This document shows, in pieces, positions 5,807 to 6,788 of a stretch of DNA of 6,788 nt; positions within the stretch are counted from its first letter, which is position 1; the number at the start of each line of letters is the position of its first letter. Position numbers and translations under genes: made by a program. Origin of the DNA: Chromatiales bacterium (GTDB lineage Bacteria > Pseudomonadota > Gammaproteobacteria > SZUA-140); contig JAITWN010000016.1 of assembly GCA_031285245.1 (NCBI GenBank), forward strand, positions 1 through 6,788, given 5' to 3'. The notes under the pieces were generated by a model. It was not told the DNA's origin. It did no database searches and saw only the letters and a list, made by a program, of their open reading frames with translations.

Positions 5807-5963
5807 ATAGGTTGGGCTGAGCAACGCGAAGCTCAACGCTAGAGAGCATCTATCGCTGCGATGCATTACCAGAGTGAATAACGAAGATTGCACGAGGAAG
5901 AAGGTCACGACCTGTATGCTGGAGTTGAAGACGTTGGGTTTAGCGATGCTCAGCCCAACCTAT
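5807..5963. mobile_element. MITE/REP-like element with 32-base terminal inverted repeats
   Basis: This 157-base non-coding element fills most of the 240-base gap between gmhA and cysC. Its ends are inverted repeats: 5807-5838 against 5932-5963, 28 of 32 matching, with the outer 17 bases identical (ATAGGTTGGGCTGAGCA). Each end also folds on its own: GTTGGGCT (5811-5818) with AGCTCAAC (5830-5837), and GTTGGGTT (5933-5940) with AGCCCAAC (5952-5959), each with one wobble pair. TA flanks the GGTT/AACC ends on both sides, compatible with a TA target duplication, although the palindrome itself makes this hard to judge. No ORF or transposase lies within it. The paired-hairpin layout resembles REP/BIME units moved by RAYT transposases; that origin is inference. 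Confidence 0.7.
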
Positions 5964-6021
5964 ATGTGAATACAAGAACGTCGCGTGGATACGCAGCGCG
6001 GCGACAATAACAATCTTCATC

Positions 6022-6027
6022 GAGGGA
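6022..6027 (+). promoter_or_regulatory. ribosome-binding site that fixes the cysC start
   Basis: GAGGGA lies five bases before the ATG at 6033. An in-frame GTG at 5985 would add 16 polar, low-complexity residues with no homology and no such site. I saw no convincing promoter in the 69 bases between the inverted-repeat element and cysC. Confidence 0.7.
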
Positions 6028-6032
6028 ACAAC

Positions 6033-6647
6033 ATGAGCGAAAGACAGAAAAGTAGCAATGTCGTTTGGCACCATGCGGCGATCGATCGTGCGATGCGTGA
6101 GAAGCAGAATGGCCACAAGAGCGCGGTGCTGTGGTTTACCGGCTTGTCGGGGTCGGGTAAATCAACGCTTGCCCACGCGGTTGAAGAGCGGCTTTATGCT
6201 GCGGGTTCTCGCACCTATGTGCTCGATGGCGACAACATTCGCCACGGCCTCTGCGGCGATCTTGGTTTTTCCGATACGGATCGCGTTGAGAACATCCGTC
6301 GTATCGGCGAAGTCTCCAAGCTCTTCGTCGAGGGTGGTACGATCGCGCTCACCGCGTTCATCTCGCCGTTTCGCGCTGACCGCGATCGCGTGCGTGGATT
6401 ACTTGCCGCGGGCGATTTCATTGAAATTTATTGCAAGGCTTCGCTCGATGTCTGCGAAGGCCGCGATGTCAAAGGGCTGTATAAAAAAGCGCGCGCCGGC
6501 GAGATCAAAGCCTTCACCGGTATTTCATCACCTTACGAAGAACCGCTCAACGCAGAACTGGTGGTCGATACCGGTAGCCAATCGCTTGATGAAAGCGCCG
6601 AGCTGGTGATGAAGCTGCTGCGGGAGCGCGGCATCGCGTCGAAGTGA
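6033..6647 (+). CDS. cysC: Adenylylsulfate (APS) kinase
   Basis: CysC phosphorylates APS with ATP to give PAPS, the sulfate donor for reductive sulfate assimilation or for sulfotransferases. The protein has 204 residues, as expected for a stand-alone kinase (E. coli 201). The P-loop is GLSGSGKST (37-45), followed by LDGDNIRHGL (64-73) and NIRRIGEVSKLF. ISPFRADRDRVR has Ser111 at the phospho-serine position. The substrate-lid region is KGLYKKARAGEIKAFTGISSPYEEP. The conserved start of the family, VWH near residue 11, is present. No ATP sulfurylase (cysD/cysN or sat) lies in the window, although the region to the right is unseen. It is separated from gmhA by an inverted-repeat element and followed by another palindrome, so it is probably its own transcription unit. 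Confidence 0.97.
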   Translation: MSERQKSSNVVWHHAAIDRAMREKQNGHKSAVLWFTGLSGSGKSTLAHAVEERLYAAGSRTYVLDGDNIRHGLCGDLGFSDTDRVENIRRIGEVSKLFVEGGTIALTAFISPFRADRDRVRGLLAAGDFIEIYCKASLDVCEGRDVKGLYKKARAGEIKAFTGISSPYEEPLNAELVVDTGSQSLDESAELVMKLLRERGIASK

Positions 6648-6668
6648 TAGGATTGCTCGTTTTTCTCT

Positions 6669-6788
6669 CAATGGATCACGATGCCTGAGAGCGGAGCCCG
6701 GTCGTATTTTTCGGGCCCCGGAGCCGCGACGCGCCCACCGTGCCCCAACATACGACCGGGCGCCGCTCTCAGGCATCGGGATCCAATG
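6669..6788. repeat. large inverted repeat downstream of cysC, reaching the window edge
   Basis: Arms 6669-6707 and 6750-6788 are reverse complements over 39 bases with three mismatches (6671/6786, 6678/6779, 6695/6762). The spacer is 42 GC-rich bases (6708-6749). Pairing is still good at the last base of the window, so the true end may lie outside. The inner 13 or so bases include GCCCGGTCGTAT. There is no T run after the right arm within the window. It could be an insertion element of MITE type, an RNA-level hairpin, or a bidirectional structure between cysC and the next gene. The arms are directly visible; the nature is unknown. Confidence 0.8.

Noticed and set aside
5831..5939. Integron attC-like layout: GCTCAAC (RYYYAAC) at 5831-5837 and GTTGGGT (GTTRRRY) at 5933-5939, 109 bases apart
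   Set aside because: The spacing and core triplets fit attC, but the interior is not a clear imperfect palindrome with L boxes, there is no cassette array or integrase, and the motifs are explained by the hairpin cores of the MITE-like element.
5985..6032. Upstream GTG start for cysC
   Set aside because: It would add 16 residues with no family counterpart and lacks a ribosome-binding site; ATG 6033 has GAGGGA at the right distance.
6648..6668. T-rich stretch (TTTTT near 6660) after cysC as an intrinsic terminator
   Set aside because: No stable stem directly precedes the T run; only a four-base GAGC/GCTC pairing with a long loop is visible.
6528..6776. 82-codon minus-strand frame starting in the palindrome and running into cysC
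   Set aside because: It overlaps the conserved 3' end of cysC antisense, and its start is the mirror copy of the palindrome arm, with no ribosome-binding site.
6681..6788. Open frame starting ATG 6681 (MPESGARSYF...) running off the right edge
   Set aside because: It lies entirely inside the palindrome, has no Shine-Dalgarno, and a matching start appears on the other strand because of the symmetry. It cannot be told from chance here.

Overview
The window looks like a stretch of a gammaproteobacterial chromosome. The evidence is the gene order rpsA-ihfB-lapA-pyrF, which is typical of that class, together with GC-rich coding DNA and Shine-Dalgarno-led genes. I cannot name a genus. All eight genes lie on the + strand; rpsA is cut by the left edge and the other seven are intact.

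Bases 1-2586 are a core housekeeping block. It holds the C-terminal part of ribosomal protein S1 (rpsA), a strong hairpin in the gap, integration host factor beta (ihfB) with an unusual nine-aspartate tail, the two-helix membrane protein LapA (ATGA overlap with ihfB), and orotidine-5'-phosphate decarboxylase (pyrF). In many gammaproteobacteria lapB sits between lapA and pyrF; here only 27 bases separate them. A small exported helix-hairpin-helix (ComEA-type) protein follows and ends at a textbook intrinsic terminator (3053-3083).

Bases 3082-5792 form a sugar-precursor operon. A promoter with a perfect TATAAT box, whose -35 box overlaps the terminator's T run, precedes manC (bifunctional mannose-1-phosphate guanylyltransferase / phosphomannose isomerase). 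Then come gmhB (heptose bisphosphate phosphatase) and gmhA (sedoheptulose-7-phosphate isomerase), with almost no spacing. Together they supply GDP-mannose and heptose phosphates for lipopolysaccharide or exopolysaccharide.

Bases 5793-6788 hold a stand-alone cysC (APS kinase) between two unrelated non-coding inverted-repeat structures: a 157-base MITE/REP-like element upstream (5807-5963), and a palindrome with 39-base arms that reaches the right edge (6669-6788). These two structures, the degenerate zinc site of GmhB, the acidic IHF-beta tail and the missing lapB are the points most worth checking. I found no CRISPR array, tRNA, rRNA, transposase or recognisable new multi-gene system. The coding content is otherwise ordinary.
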